A stretch of DNA of 64,000 nt, taken from Burkholderiaceae bacterium (GTDB taxonomy: Bacteria; Pseudomonadota; Gammaproteobacteria; Burkholderiales; Burkholderiaceae_E). How positions within the stretch are numbered: the first letter of the stretch is position 1; the number at the start of each line of letters is the position of its first letter. Both the position numbers and the translations under genes were made by a program. Below, one piece after another: positions 30,298-39,522 of this stretch. The DNA lies in assembly GCA_016710525.1 (NCBI GenBank), contig JADJVQ010000005.1, positions 1 through 64,000 on the forward strand. Reading direction: 5' to 3'. Under the pieces are notes generated by a model. That model worked only from the letters and a program-made list of their open reading frames with translations. It was not told where the DNA came from and ran no database searches.

Positions 30298-31686
30298 TTA
30301 CCCGACCCAGCCCCCGGCGCGCGCGTGCTCCAGCCCCGCGTCAAGCGCCCGCTCGAACTTGTCGAACAGTTCGTCGATCTGCGCCACGGTGATGATCAGC
30401 GGCGGGCACACCGCCACCGCATCGCGGATCGATCGCACGATCAGGCCGTTCTCCAGCGCCGCGGCCTGGATGCGCGCACCGACCCCGGCCGACGCATCGA
30501 AGGGCTTGCGCGCCGCCTTGTCCTGCACGATCTCCAGCGCCCCGATCAGGCCCACGCCACGTGCCTCTCCGACCAGCGGATGCGCGGCCAGCGCGTGCAG
30601 GCGCTTCAGGAAATGCGGCGCCACCCGCTGCACATGGCCGACGATGTCGCGCTCCTCGTAGATCTTCAGCGCCTCGTTGGCCACCGCCGAGCACACCGGG
30701 TGTCCGGCATAGGTCACGCCATGCGCGAACACCCCATGCTTGCGGCTGCCGGCCACCACGCCGTCATAGATGGCCTTGGTCATCAGCGTGCCCGAGATCG
30801 GCAGATACGAGCCCGACATGGCCTTGGCCACCGTCATGATGTCGGGCCGCATGCCGAAGGTCTGGGCGCCGAACAGATGGCCGGTACGCCCGAAGCCGCA
30901 GATCACCTCGTCGGCCACCAGCAGGATGTCGTGCTTGCGCAGCACTGCCTGCAGCTTTTCGAAGTAGCCTGCCGCCGGCACGATCACACCGCCCGAACCC
31001 TGGACGGGCTCCGCGAAGAACGCCGCGATGGTGTCCGCGCCCTCGCGTTCGATCAGTGCCTCGAGGTTGCCGATGATCCGGTCGACGAACGCGGATTCGG
31101 ACTCGCCCGGCTCGCCATAGTGATAGAAGCTCGGGCAGTCGGTGCGCAGCACCCGGTCCACCGGCAAGTCGAAGTCGGCATGATTGGTCGGTATGCCGGT
31201 CAGGCTGCCGGCCATCACAGTCACGCCGTGATAGCCGCGCACGCGGGCGATCAGCTTCTTCTTGGCCGGCTGGCCCATCGCGTTGAAGTAGTACCAGATC
31301 AGCTTGACCGCCTGGTCGTTGGCCTCCGAACCCGAATTGGCGAACAGCACCTTGTCGTAGCCGAAGGGCCGCGTCATCGCCAGCAGGCGATCGGCCAATT
31401 CGATCGCCGGTTCGGTCGAGCGGCCGCCGAAGATCTGGTAGTAAGGCAGCTGCTGCATCTGGCGGGTCGCCGCGTCGATCAGCCGCTGCTCCGAGAACCC
31501 CAGCGAGGCCGACCACAGGCCCGACATGCCCTCGAGATAGCGCCGGCCCTGGTCGTCCTCCACATACACGCCCGAGCCGCGGGTCATCACCACCGGGCCG
31601 GTCTCCGGGTACTTGTCCAGATTGGTGTAGGGATGCATCAGCGACGCGATGTCGCGCGCCGCATTGCTGTCGTGGCTGTTGCTCAT
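30298..31686 (-). CDS. Class III aminotransferase (omega-amino acid/polyamine type)
   Basis: PLP-dependent transaminase of 462 residues. SEANDQAVKLIWYYFNAMGQ (about 120-139) and ILLVADEVICGFGRTGHLFG (about 254-273) are class III signatures. The PLP lysine is K288 in TVAKAMSGSYLPISG. MHPYTNLDKYPETGP near residue 17 is typical of omega-aminotransferases acting on putrescine, beta-alanine or similar amines. Start MSNSHDSN is preceded by GGAGACCCCCG. The deacetylase gene lies 22 bases upstream in the same direction, so the pair probably deacetylates and then transaminates an acetylated polyamine; substrate inferred. Confidence 0.92.
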   Translation of the reverse strand: MSNSHDSNAARDIASLMHPYTNLDKYPETGPVVMTRGSGVYVEDDQGRRYLEGMSGLWSASLGFSEQRLIDAATRQMQQLPYYQIFGGRSTEPAIELADRLLAMTRPFGYDKVLFANSGSEANDQAVKLIWYYFNAMGQPAKKKLIARVRGYHGVTVMAGSLTGIPTNHADFDLPVDRVLRTDCPSFYHYGEPGESESAFVDRIIGNLEALIEREGADTIAAFFAEPVQGSGGVIVPAAGYFEKLQAVLRKHDILLVADEVICGFGRTGHLFGAQTFGMRPDIMTVAKAMSGSYLPISGTLMTKAIYDGVVAGSRKHGVFAHGVTYAGHPVCSAVANEALKIYEERDIVGHVQRVAPHFLKRLHALAAHPLVGEARGVGLIGALEIVQDKAARKPFDASAGVGARIQAAALENGLIVRSIRDAVAVCPPLIITVAQIDELFDKFERALDAGLEHARAGGWVG

Positions 31687-31708
31687 CGGGGGTCTCCTTG
31701 CGGTGAAG

Positions 31709-32758
31709 TCAGGGTCGGTCGAGCGGGCGCGCCGCCTGGAATGCGTCCAGGAAGGACAGCAGATTACGGCCCAGCGCGTCGACCGCGTAGCCGCCCTCCT
31801 GCACCAGCAGTGTGGGCAGACCGGCCGCGCCGATCCGCTGGCCTGCGCCGGCGAAGGCGGCGGTGCTGACCGCGAGCAGCGCCGACGCATCGCTCGCGTG
31901 CGCATCGAACCCCAGCGACACCACCAGGGCGCGGGGCGCATGCGCCTGCACCGCGCGCAGCCCGGTGTCGATGGCCTGCAGCCACGGCGCATCGGCAGTG
32001 CCCAGGGGCAAGGGCAGATTCAGGTTGAAACCGGCGCCTGGCCCTTCGCCCGTCTCGTCGGCGCGGCCCGCGTAGTAAGGGTATCCGCCATCGGGATCGC
32101 CATGCACCGACACGAACAGCACGTCCGCACGACGCCAGAAGATGCCCTGCGTGCCGTTGCCGTGATGCACGTCGATGTCCAGGATGGCCACGCGCCCCAG
32201 TGCCGCGGCCAGGCGGTGCGCGGCCACGGCGGCGTTGTTCACGTAGCAGAACCCCGCGCCCACATCGGCATAGGCGTGGTGTCCGGGCGGGCGGCACAGT
32301 GCGTAGGCCTCGCGTGCGCCAGCCAGCAGGCTGTCGGCGCCGTCCACCGCGCAGTGCGCCGCGCCCATGATGGCGGGCCAGGTGCCCGCGCCGATCGGCG
32401 ACGTGGTGCTGCTCAGGTAATGGCCGGCCTGCCCCACCACGCTGGCCGGACGGGCGTTCATGTGCCGGTTCGGGAAGGCCAATGGCACCACCCAGTCGGC
32501 CCGCGGCCCGCTCGGGAATACCGCCTGCCAGCGCGCGTGCGCGGTGCCCAGGAACTCCAGGTAGTCATCCGTGTGTACGCTGCGCAACGGTTCGATGCCG
32601 TGATCGCGGGGCGGGACGATCTCGTGTCCGGCGCCGCGCAGCGCCGCCAGCAGCACATCGATCCGGTCGGGGGTTTCGCGGGCCGGCATCAGGTCGCGCC
32701 CGAGCGCGTAGCGATCGGGGCTGTGGCCGGCCTGCAGGTCTGAATGGAAAACACGCAT
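31709..32758 (-). CDS. Histone-deacetylase-family amidohydrolase (acetylpolyamine deacetylase-like)
   Basis: Zinc amidohydrolase of 349 residues of the arginase/deacetylase fold. Active-site motifs in order: CRPPGHHAYADVGAGFCYVN (tandem His plus lid), AILDIDVHHGNGTQGIFW (zinc ligands Asp and His), VVSLGFDAHASDASALL (third zinc ligand) and LLVQEGGYAVDALG (transition-state region). Length matches bacterial acetylpolyamine amidohydrolases. It is the first gene of a pair with the class III aminotransferase, which favours N-acetylated polyamines as substrates. The gene starts at the edge of a 200-base divergent region facing phoX. Confidence 0.9.
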   Translation of the reverse strand: MRVFHSDLQAGHSPDRYALGRDLMPARETPDRIDVLLAALRGAGHEIVPPRDHGIEPLRSVHTDDYLEFLGTAHARWQAVFPSGPRADWVVPLAFPNRHMNARPASVVGQAGHYLSSTTSPIGAGTWPAIMGAAHCAVDGADSLLAGAREAYALCRPPGHHAYADVGAGFCYVNNAAVAAHRLAAALGRVAILDIDVHHGNGTQGIFWRRADVLFVSVHGDPDGGYPYYAGRADETGEGPGAGFNLNLPLPLGTADAPWLQAIDTGLRAVQAHAPRALVVSLGFDAHASDASALLAVSTAAFAGAGQRIGAAGLPTLLVQEGGYAVDALGRNLLSFLDAFQAARPLDRP

Positions 32759-32806
32759 GCGGACTCTTTCCAGACTGTTCGACGGGGGCGCAGATACCGC
32801 GCGCGA

Positions 32807-32846
32807 GGCGATAACGCGCGGTGGGCGATAACGCGTGGTAGGCGAT
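32807..32846. repeat. 17-bp direct repeat in divergent promoter region
   Basis: GGCGATAACGCGCGGTG (32807-32823) is followed directly by GGCGATAACGCGTGGTA (32824-32840) and a partial third copy GGCGAT. It lies between the deacetylase and phoX starts. Possibly regulator sites; not recognised, and no PHO box is evident. Confidence 0.6.
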
Positions 32847-32958
32847 CGTCATGCGTTTTCCCGCCCGACGCAACCGGATCGCGCGCCCGAGCCTGCAAGA
32901 ACGTCATCGGTACGGGTAATCTTGCGCATCTTTCATTCGATCCTGCGAAGGAACCCCA

Positions 32959-34881
32959 ATGAGTCGATTCTTCGAGCCCCATGCGGGCACACCCAATCCG
33001 TCGGACAACGTCTCACTGAGCGAGCTGCTGGCCAATCCCGGGCGGCGCACGCTGATGACCAGCGGCAGCCTGGCGGCGCTGGCCTCGGTGCTCTCGCTGG
33101 AGGGCTGCGCCTCGCCGGCGGCCAGCGGACCGCTGGTGGGGTTCAAGGGCATCGCGGCATCCTCGGAGGATGCGGTGCGGGTGCCCGAAGGCTACAAGGC
33201 CGACGTGGTGGTGGCCTGGGGCGACCCGATTGGGGACGCGCGCGGCATGCCGGCCTTCCAGTGGAACGCGGGCAACAGCGCCGAGGACCAGGAACTGCAG
33301 TCGGGCACGCATCACGACGGCATGCACTTCTTTCCGCTGCCCCTGGGCTCGAACAGTTCCACCCACGGCCTGCTGGTGATGAACCACGAGTACCCGGACA
33401 ACGGCGCACTGTTCCCCGACGGCATGGCCAACTGGTCGCTGGCGAAGGTGCGCAAGTCGCAGGCCGCACTGGGCTGCTCGGTGCAGGAGATCCGGCTGGT
33501 CGATGGCCGCTGGCAGCTGGTGAAACCCTCGCGTTACGCGCGCCGCGTGCATGCCAACACGCCGATGAAGATCGGCGGCCCGGCGGCCGGGCACCCGATG
33601 ATGCGCACCGCCGCCAGCCCCTCGGGCCGCGAGGCCTTCGGCACGTTCAACAACTGCGCCAGCGGCCCCACGCCCTGGGGCACCTACCTCACCTGCGAGG
33701 AGAACTTCTCCTTTCACTTCAAGGCCGCCTCCAATCCCACCGCCATGGAAGAACGCTACGAACTCAGCCCCAAGGTGCGGTTCTCGTTCCGGTGGGGCGA
33801 GGCCGACCCGCGTTTCGATGCCAGCCGCAATCGCAACGAGCCGAACCACTTCGGCTGGGTGGTGGAGTTCGACCCCTACGACCCCACCTACGTGCCGGTG
33901 AAGCGCACGGCGCTGGGCCGCTGCTCGCACGAGGGCGCCACCTACGCGATCTGCAAGGACGGGCGCGTCGCCTTCTACACCGGCGATGACCGGGCCTTCG
34001 AATACCTCTACAAGTTCGTCACCCGCAAGCCCTGGAACCCGAACGAGCGCGCCGCGAATCGCGACCTGCTCGACGAGGGCACGTTGTACGTAGCCCGCTG
34101 CAATGCCGACGGCAGCGGCGAATGGGTCGAGCTCACCCATGGCAAGAACGGGCTGACCGCCGCCAACGGCTTCGACTCGCAAGCGGCGGTGGCCATGTAC
34201 GCGCGCGCCGCCGGCGACACGGTGGGCGCCACGAAGATGGACCGCCCCGAGTGGGTCGCGCGCCACCCGCGCACCGGCGACATGTACGTCACGCTCACCA
34301 ACAACGCCTCGCGCGGCCGCCAGGGCAGCGAAGGCGCCAATCCGGCCAATCCGCGGGCACCCAATCCCTATGGCCACATCATGCGCTGGAGCGAAGAAGG
34401 CGCGGACCACGCCGCAACCCGTTTTCGCTGGGAGACCTTCATCCTGGCCGGCGACCCCAATCACGCGAACCCCGCGGTGCGCGGCAACATCAAGGGCGAC
34501 ATCTTCGCCTCGCCCGATGGCCTGTTCATCGACCCGCGCGGCGTGATGTGGGTGCAGACGGACGTATCCCCCAACGTGCTGCTCAAGGACGACCACACCA
34601 TCTACGGCAACAACCAGATGCTGGCGGTGGACCCGGTCACGCGCGAAGCGAAGCGCTTTCTCACCGGCCCGCGCGGTTGCGAGATCACCGGCGGCTGCAT
34701 GACGCCCGACGGTCGCACGCTGTTCGTGAACCTGCAGCATCCCGGCGAGAGAGGCGCACTGGGAACCGATCCGGCCAATCCGCGCAGCCTGTCGAACTGG
34801 CCGGATTACCGGCCCGATGGCCGGCCGCGCTCGGGCACGGTGGCCATACGGCGCGGGGACGGCGGCATCGTCGGAACCTGA
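32959..34881 (+). CDS. phoX: PhoX-type alkaline phosphatase (DUF839)
   Basis: Calcium/iron-dependent phosphatase of 640 residues expected in the periplasm. The N-terminus has PGRRTLMTSGSLAALASV, a Tat-like segment about 28 residues in, followed by LSLEGCAS, a possible lipobox. Family motifs: GLLVMNHEYPDNGALFPDG (about 135-153), TPWGTYLTCEENFSFHF (about 235-251), NRNEPNHFGWVVEFDPYDP and ALGRCSHEGATYAICKDGRV (about 315-335), DRPEWVARHPRTGDMYVTLT (about 425-445), and the C-terminal CEITGGCMTPDGRTLFVNLQ with HPGE. The order and length fit PhoX. No clear PHO box was found upstream. Confidence 0.92.
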   Translation: MSRFFEPHAGTPNPSDNVSLSELLANPGRRTLMTSGSLAALASVLSLEGCASPAASGPLVGFKGIAASSEDAVRVPEGYKADVVVAWGDPIGDARGMPAFQWNAGNSAEDQELQSGTHHDGMHFFPLPLGSNSSTHGLLVMNHEYPDNGALFPDGMANWSLAKVRKSQAALGCSVQEIRLVDGRWQLVKPSRYARRVHANTPMKIGGPAAGHPMMRTAASPSGREAFGTFNNCASGPTPWGTYLTCEENFSFHFKAASNPTAMEERYELSPKVRFSFRWGEADPRFDASRNRNEPNHFGWVVEFDPYDPTYVPVKRTALGRCSHEGATYAICKDGRVAFYTGDDRAFEYLYKFVTRKPWNPNERAANRDLLDEGTLYVARCNADGSGEWVELTHGKNGLTAANGFDSQAAVAMYARAAGDTVGATKMDRPEWVARHPRTGDMYVTLTNNASRGRQGSEGANPANPRAPNPYGHIMRWSEEGADHAATRFRWETFILAGDPNHANPAVRGNIKGDIFASPDGLFIDPRGVMWVQTDVSPNVLLKDDHTIYGNNQMLAVDPVTREAKRFLTGPRGCEITGGCMTPDGRTLFVNLQHPGERGALGTDPANPRSLSNWPDYRPDGRPRSGTVAIRRGDGGIVGT

Positions 34882-34892
34882 GCCCGGCGCAT

Positions 34893-36125
34893 CTAGGCCG
34901 CGATCGGCCGCGACGGCTTGCGCGCCGCCAGGAACATGAACGATCCCACGATCGAAATGCTGGCCAGCACGGTGAATCCCAGCAGGTAGTTGCCGGTGGC
35001 ATCGCCCAGGCCACCGGCCACCAGAGGTCCGCCGATCTGGCCGATGGCGATGATCACCGACGATATGCCCATGATCTTGCCGATGGCACGGCGTCCGAAG
35101 TAATCGGCCCGGATCGCCTGCATGAAGGGGCCGCGCAGCCCCCAGGCCAGCCCGTGCAGCACCGCGAAACCGATCAGCATCGCCGGCCCGCCGGCGTAGG
35201 TGAGCATCAGCAGGCCGGCGCCATGCATCAGCATGCATCCGGCGCAGATCAGCCGCTTGCTGTATCGGTCGCCGACGGCCCCGCCGATCAGCACGCCCGC
35301 CAGTTGCGAGGCGGTCATCAGCATGATGTAGAACGACGCCTGCGCGACGGTGTAGCCCAGCGACTGGCGCATGTGGTTGATCGCATGCACGTTCACCGCG
35401 GTCACGACGAACAGCGCAAATCCGTGGCCCAGCGAAATCAGCCAGAACGCGCTGGTGCGCAGCGCCTCGCTGGCGGTGAACTCATTGGGGTCGTCGGCCT
35501 CGGCCTGGGCCGGTTTGACGGTGGTGTCCGGCGGCAGCCCGTCCACGGTGAAGCCCATCTCGGCCGGCGAGCGGCGAAACACCCGCGCCAGCGGAAAACC
35601 GAGCAGGATCACCAGCACGCCCGAGCCGAAGGCGGTGGCACGCCATCCCCAGTGCTGGATCGACCATGCCACCAGCGGCACCAGGATGCCGCCCAGGGCC
35701 AGGCCCAGGCTGGACATCGCCAGCGCGCGGGCGCGCAGGCGCTCGAACCAGTGAATGATGGCGATGTTCAGCGGGAAGTAGCCGCTCAGGCTCGAACCCA
35801 GCGCGATCACCAGCACCGAGCCATATAGCCCGGCCAGGGAATCGAGCTGGCTGAACAGCATCATGCCCAGGCCGAAGGTCAGAATGCCGGCCCGGATCAT
35901 GTTTTGCGGGCCGAAGCGATCGATCGCCCAGCCCAGGATGGGCCCGATGATGGCGGTTTCTGCAGACTGCATCGCCGAGGCGGCCGACAGCGAAGTTTTG
36001 CTCCAGCCCTTTTCCTGAATCAGCACCGCGAAATAAGCGCCGAACGCCTGATGCAGCAGCGCCGCCTGCAGCAGCTGGATGCCGGAGGCTGCGCCGACGA
36101 TTTTCCAGCCGTAGAAGATCTTCAT
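34893..36125 (-). CDS. MFS transporter (monocarboxylate/oxalate-formate type)
   Basis: Twelve-helix major facilitator of 410 residues. MKIFYGWKIVGAASGIQ is the usual start of MCT-like bacterial carriers. The loop 2-3 motif is GWAIDRFGPQNMIRAG (about 70-85), and the loop 8-9 counterpart IGGAVGDRYSKRLI. A charged central loop (PPDTTVKPAQAEADDPNEFT, near 205-224) separates the two halves. Start at MKIF rather than the ATG 24 bases upstream because of family alignment. Substrate unknown, probably an organic acid. Convergent with phoX, eleven bases apart; the Bug gene upstream has the same direction. Confidence 0.88.
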   Translation of the reverse strand: MKIFYGWKIVGAASGIQLLQAALLHQAFGAYFAVLIQEKGWSKTSLSAASAMQSAETAIIGPILGWAIDRFGPQNMIRAGILTFGLGMMLFSQLDSLAGLYGSVLVIALGSSLSGYFPLNIAIIHWFERLRARALAMSSLGLALGGILVPLVAWSIQHWGWRATAFGSGVLVILLGFPLARVFRRSPAEMGFTVDGLPPDTTVKPAQAEADDPNEFTASEALRTSAFWLISLGHGFALFVVTAVNVHAINHMRQSLGYTVAQASFYIMLMTASQLAGVLIGGAVGDRYSKRLICAGCMLMHGAGLLMLTYAGGPAMLIGFAVLHGLAWGLRGPFMQAIRADYFGRRAIGKIMGISSVIIAIGQIGGPLVAGGLGDATGNYLLGFTVLASISIVGSFMFLAARKPSRPIAA

Positions 36126-36237
36126 GGAGGGGGCGTTGCGCAAAACCACTCATTTTACCGGCGAGCCCGTCGGGGCCCGCCGATGCGATTCGGGGATTGG
36201 AATAAGAGCCCGGCTCCCCCGGGGTAAGCGCCTGCGA

Positions 36238-37224
36238 CTACTGCCGTGCGCTGCCCTCGAGCGATTTCGCGGCCTGGTGCACCCGGATATTGGCCTGCAC
36301 CTCCTGCTTGTACTCGTCCACCGTTCCCGGGTAGTCCTCGAGCGCGATCGCCTCCCGGGCCGCCTTCATGTCCGGCGATTGGGCCACCTGGAGCAGCGCC
36401 TGCTCGAGCCGTGCCCGGATCGGCGGTGGCGTGCCGCTGCGAATCGCCACCCCATAAAGGCTTCGGTAAACCACGTCGGGCATGCCCAGCTCGGGGAAGG
36501 TCTTCACACCGGGCAGGAATCGGCTCTGGCCTCGTCCGGTCGTCAGCGCGAGCAGCCGGGCGCGCGGATTGTTCTTCAGGGTGGCTGCCAGGCTCACGGT
36601 GGCGAAATAGGCGTCGATCTCGCCGCCCATGACGCCGGTCACACCCTCCACTCCGCCCTTGTACGGGATCATCTTCGGGGTGAAGCCCAGGTGGCGGCCG
36701 AGGTTCGTGGCCAGGATCTGGTAGTGGCTCAGGCCGAGTCCCAGCGTGCCGATGTCGAGTTCGCCGTTCTTCGCCGCCGCCCGCTTCTTCAGGTCATCCA
36801 TCGACTGGATCGCCGAGGCCGCTGACACCACCAGGACGAACGGCGTCTGCGCCAGCGGCGAGATGATGTCGAAGTCGCCGAACTCATAAGCCACACTGGG
36901 CGACGACAGCTTTCCCGCGTACAGGCCGTCCACCTGGAACAGCAGCGTGTAGCCATCGGCCGGCGCGTTGCGCACCGCGAGGGCACCCAGCGTCGTGCCG
37001 CCCCCGGGCCGGTTCTCCACCACCACGCTCACCTTGAGTTCGCGGGACAGTTCGCGCGCCAGCGCGCGGGCCATGCTGTCGGTGGAGGCGCCCGGCGGAT
37101 ACGGCACGACGAGCCTGACCGGCCGGGCGGGGAACGCTTCCTGAGATCGTGCACCGCGCGAAGCCATCAGCCACGGCACGGTGATGGCTGCGCTGAGCAG
37201 GACACGTCGCGAAGATGGGTGCAT
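36238..37224 (-). CDS. Bug/TctC-type solute receptor
   Basis: Periplasmic tripartite-tricarboxylate-type receptor of 328 residues. The leader MHPSSRRVLLSAAITVPWLM precedes the mature FPARPVRLVVPYPPGASTDS, the first ligand loop, then SVVVENRPGGGTTLGALAV (second loop) and the C-terminal domain around YRSLYGVAIRSGTPPPIRA. It is intact. An MFS gene lies 112 bases downstream in the same orientation and may be co-transcribed. It is divergent from another Bug gene across a repeat-containing 300-base region. Ligand not predictable. Confidence 0.93.
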   Translation of the reverse strand: MHPSSRRVLLSAAITVPWLMASRGARSQEAFPARPVRLVVPYPPGASTDSMARALARELSRELKVSVVVENRPGGGTTLGALAVRNAPADGYTLLFQVDGLYAGKLSSPSVAYEFGDFDIISPLAQTPFVLVVSAASAIQSMDDLKKRAAAKNGELDIGTLGLGLSHYQILATNLGRHLGFTPKMIPYKGGVEGVTGVMGGEIDAYFATVSLAATLKNNPRARLLALTTGRGQSRFLPGVKTFPELGMPDVVYRSLYGVAIRSGTPPPIRARLEQALLQVAQSPDMKAAREAIALEDYPGTVDEYKQEVQANIRVHQAAKSLEGSARQ

Positions 37225-37337
37225 TCAGGCTCCAAAGTGGTGACGACCGAACCGATGGTAAGGCAGACGACCCCGCGATGGATATGGCGCACCACCGTGC
37301 CCCATGCCGAATCCGACGTGATGCCGAGTGCAAGGCC

Positions 37338-37398
37338 GGACGCGCAAATGGACGCGCAAACGGACACGCAAACGGACGAGCAAACGGGCGTCCAACGG
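37338..37398. repeat. 12-bp imperfect tandem repeats between divergent Bug genes
   Basis: About five imperfect copies of a 12-mer close to GGACGCGCAAAC, drifting to GGACACGCAAAC, GGACGAGCAAAC and GGGCGTCCAAC. They sit in the shared upstream region of two divergent receptor genes, the place expected for regulator sites. Function unknown. Confidence 0.6.
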
Positions 37399-37524
37399 GC
37401 GCGACCTGCGGGCCCCCGCGAGCGAGACGCGGGGCCGAAACGAGGGCCACGCGCGGGCCCATAATGAATGTGCGATCTGAAGGTCCGATCGTCCTGCCCC
37501 CACCCCTGCCCCCTGGAGTCCACC

Positions 37525-38535
37525 GTGAATTCGCCCGATCGCACCGCCCGCCCGGCACTCGCCCCTTCACGCCGCCGTGTGCTGCACTGCGCTGGCGTCC
37601 TGGCCGTCGGCGCGCTGCCTGGACGCTTCGTGTCGGCCCAGGCACGCTGGCCCGACCGGCCGCTGCGCTTCATCGTGCCCTTCCCGCCCGGGGGCAACAG
37701 CGACGCGCTGGCGCGCGTCCTGGCCGACCGGTTGCGTGACACGCTCAAGCTGAACATCGTCGTCGACAACCGGCCCGGTGGCACCACGCAAGTGGGCACC
37801 GAGGCCGCGGCACGTGCCGAGCCCGACGGCAGCACGATGCTGCTGGTCACCGCGACCACCTTCACCGTGCTGCCCAACCTGCGCAAGATGAGCTTCGACC
37901 TGAACAGCTTCGAGATCGCCGGCGGCGTGGCCGACTATGTTCCGATCGTCACCGCGCGCAACGGCCTGGGCGTGAAGTCCCTGCCCGAACTGATCGCCTT
38001 GGCGAAGCGCCAGCCCGGCAAGCTCACCTGGGGCTCGGCGGGCGTGGCGTCGGCCGGCCACATCTACGGCGAGATCCTCAAGCGCCACGCGGGCATCGAC
38101 ATGCTGCACGTGCCCTTCAAGGGCTCGGGCGAACTGGTCGCCGGACTGCTCGGCGAGACGGTCGACATGATCATCGACGGGGTCGGCCTGGGACTGGCCC
38201 GCAATGGCAAGGCGGTGGCCCTGGCCACCTTCTTCGAGAAGCGCCACCCGGATCTGCCCGACGTGCCCGCGCTGCCCGAGACCGGCGTGAAAATGGAACT
38301 GCCCGCCGGCGGCTGGGGGATCGGCTTTCCGAAAGGCACGCCTCGCCCCCTGGTCGACGCCACCAGTTCGGCGCTCGAGAAAATCATGGTCGAGCCCGAC
38401 ACCCGCGAGAAGCTGCTGCGTGCCTCGGTGGTGGCGCAATGGCAGCCGGCGCCCGCCTATCGCACCGCACTGGGCAAGGCACGCGCGTACTACGGCGAAC
38501 TGCTGCCGGCGATCGGCATGAAGCAGGAAGGCTGA
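37525..38535 (+). CDS. Bug/TctC-type solute receptor
   Basis: Periplasmic receptor of about 336 residues. The GTG at 37525 is chosen because TGGAGTCC lies seven bases before it and a leader follows (SRRRVLHCAGVLAVGALPG, Tat-like). Mature motifs: WPDRPLRFIVPFPPGGNSDA, VVDNRPGGTTQVGTEAAARA, KRQPGKLTWGSAGVASAGHI and HVPFKGSGELVAGLLGE. The C-terminus ends ELLPAIGMKQEG. Intact. A WbuC-type cupin gene converges on it 47 bases downstream. Ligand unknown. Confidence 0.93.
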   Translation: MNSPDRTARPALAPSRRRVLHCAGVLAVGALPGRFVSAQARWPDRPLRFIVPFPPGGNSDALARVLADRLRDTLKLNIVVDNRPGGTTQVGTEAAARAEPDGSTMLLVTATTFTVLPNLRKMSFDLNSFEIAGGVADYVPIVTARNGLGVKSLPELIALAKRQPGKLTWGSAGVASAGHIYGEILKRHAGIDMLHVPFKGSGELVAGLLGETVDMIIDGVGLGLARNGKAVALATFFEKRHPDLPDVPALPETGVKMELPAGGWGIGFPKGTPRPLVDATSSALEKIMVEPDTREKLLRASVVAQWQPAPAYRTALGKARAYYGELLPAIGMKQEG

Positions 38536-38582
38536 TCTGCGCGGCGCCGCCGCCGCGAGTCGCGACACAGCCCGAATCCGGA

Positions 38583-39059
38583 CTACTCGAACTGCGCGCG
38601 CATCCAGGCCAGATAGGCAGGCCCCTCGGGTGATTGCTCGAGCGGAGCCCAAGGGGCACGCTCGGCCTCGCTGACCGGCTCATACGGCCCGGCCTTGGCC
38701 TCGAAGATGACGCTGCCGGGCTCCAGCGCCACGAAGCTGTGGAAGACGCCGGCAGGGGTGTCGAGCCCGATCTGTTCCTCGCCAGCGGCAATCACCGCCT
38801 TGTGCGTGATCCGCCCCTGCGCATCGAAGCACAGGGCGCCCAGCTTGCCGCGCACCACGATCAGGCTTTCGCCCTTGTCCGGATGCAGGTGCCGATGCGG
38901 CTGGATGTAGGAGTCCATCTCCAGCGCATTGAGCAGCCGATGGCAGGGGGCCTCGTTGCCAGCATGGAAGTTATGGTTCTTGCGCTTGCGCGGGCTGGCC
39001 GCGGCCTGCGCGCTCAAGTCGGCCAGCAGGCTTTGATCGATGAAGCGTGGGTCGGTCAT
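38583..39059 (-). CDS. WbuC-family cupin-fold metalloprotein
   Basis: Small cupin of 158 residues. NHNFHAGNEAPCHRLLNALE (about 29-48) and YIQPHRHLHPDKGESLIVVR (about 52-70) contain the cluster of metal-binding histidines and the Glu. GVFHSFVALEPGSVIFEAKA (about 104-123) carries the last His. This matches WbuC proteins, first noted in O-antigen clusters but also found elsewhere; no enzyme activity is firmly known to me. Start MTDPRFIDQ at 39059. No sugar genes are nearby, so its role here is open. Confidence 0.85.
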   Translation of the reverse strand: MTDPRFIDQSLLADLSAQAAASPRKRKNHNFHAGNEAPCHRLLNALEMDSYIQPHRHLHPDKGESLIVVRGKLGALCFDAQGRITHKAVIAAGEEQIGLDTPAGVFHSFVALEPGSVIFEAKAGPYEPVSEAERAPWAPLEQSPEGPAYLAWMRAQFE

Positions 39060-39522
39060 GATGGCAAGAGTCCGATGATCTGGGTCAGCCAGGCCTGCGA
39101 GCCTCGGGGGGCCCCCCCGGGGTGAGGCTTGGCACCCCGCATTCGCCAGTCGAACGACTTGGGCTGCACAGGACATTGGTCTCCAACGCGCCGGGGGGTC
39201 AGGCACCCAGGCGGCGGGTCTTTTCGAAGGCGGCCCCGCCGGGGGGGGGGGCCCCCCATGGCGCGGGCCACAGGGCGAGCTGGCGCCCACGGATCGCCAC
39301 AGGCGGATCACACGGCCGCCCCCGCGGGGGGGGGGGGGGCCGGGGGGGGGGGGGGGGGGGGCGCGACCGCGGCGGGCAACGCACCCCGTTGTATGCCAGC
39401 GGCTGGCTGCTGGTTAGCCCAGACTATGTGTAAACGCCGTTTAAACATGTGAGCGCATAGCGTCAAACCACTCGTTGAACGCGTCGCACAGGCCCGCACG
39501 AACCTGGCGCCGCATGACGCGC
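39060..39522. other. 463-bp gap with G/C homopolymer runs, no gene recognised
   Basis: It contains G runs at 39241-39251 and 39326-39361 plus C/G blocks near 39107-39121, resembling the artefactual tracts at 9107 and 16973. Between them is ordinary-looking sequence without a recognisable product. Near 39431-39443 a short inverted repeat, TAAAC-GCC-GTTTA, is present. The true content of this interval is uncertain. Confidence 0.65.

Noticed and set aside
33013..35238. 741-residue minus-strand ORF across phoX
   Set aside because: Antisense shadow of the PhoX gene and part of the MFS gene; composition is the usual Ala/Gly/Arg/His-rich artefact.
36126..36149. ATG at 36149 as start of the MFS transporter
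   Set aside because: The family typically starts at the F-Y-G-W-K segment, which begins at 36125.
39060..39522. Hidden gene between the cupin and the acyl-CoA dehydrogenase
   Set aside because: ORFs here are driven by G/C homopolymers and by shadows of the dehydrogenase; no family motif is seen in any frame.
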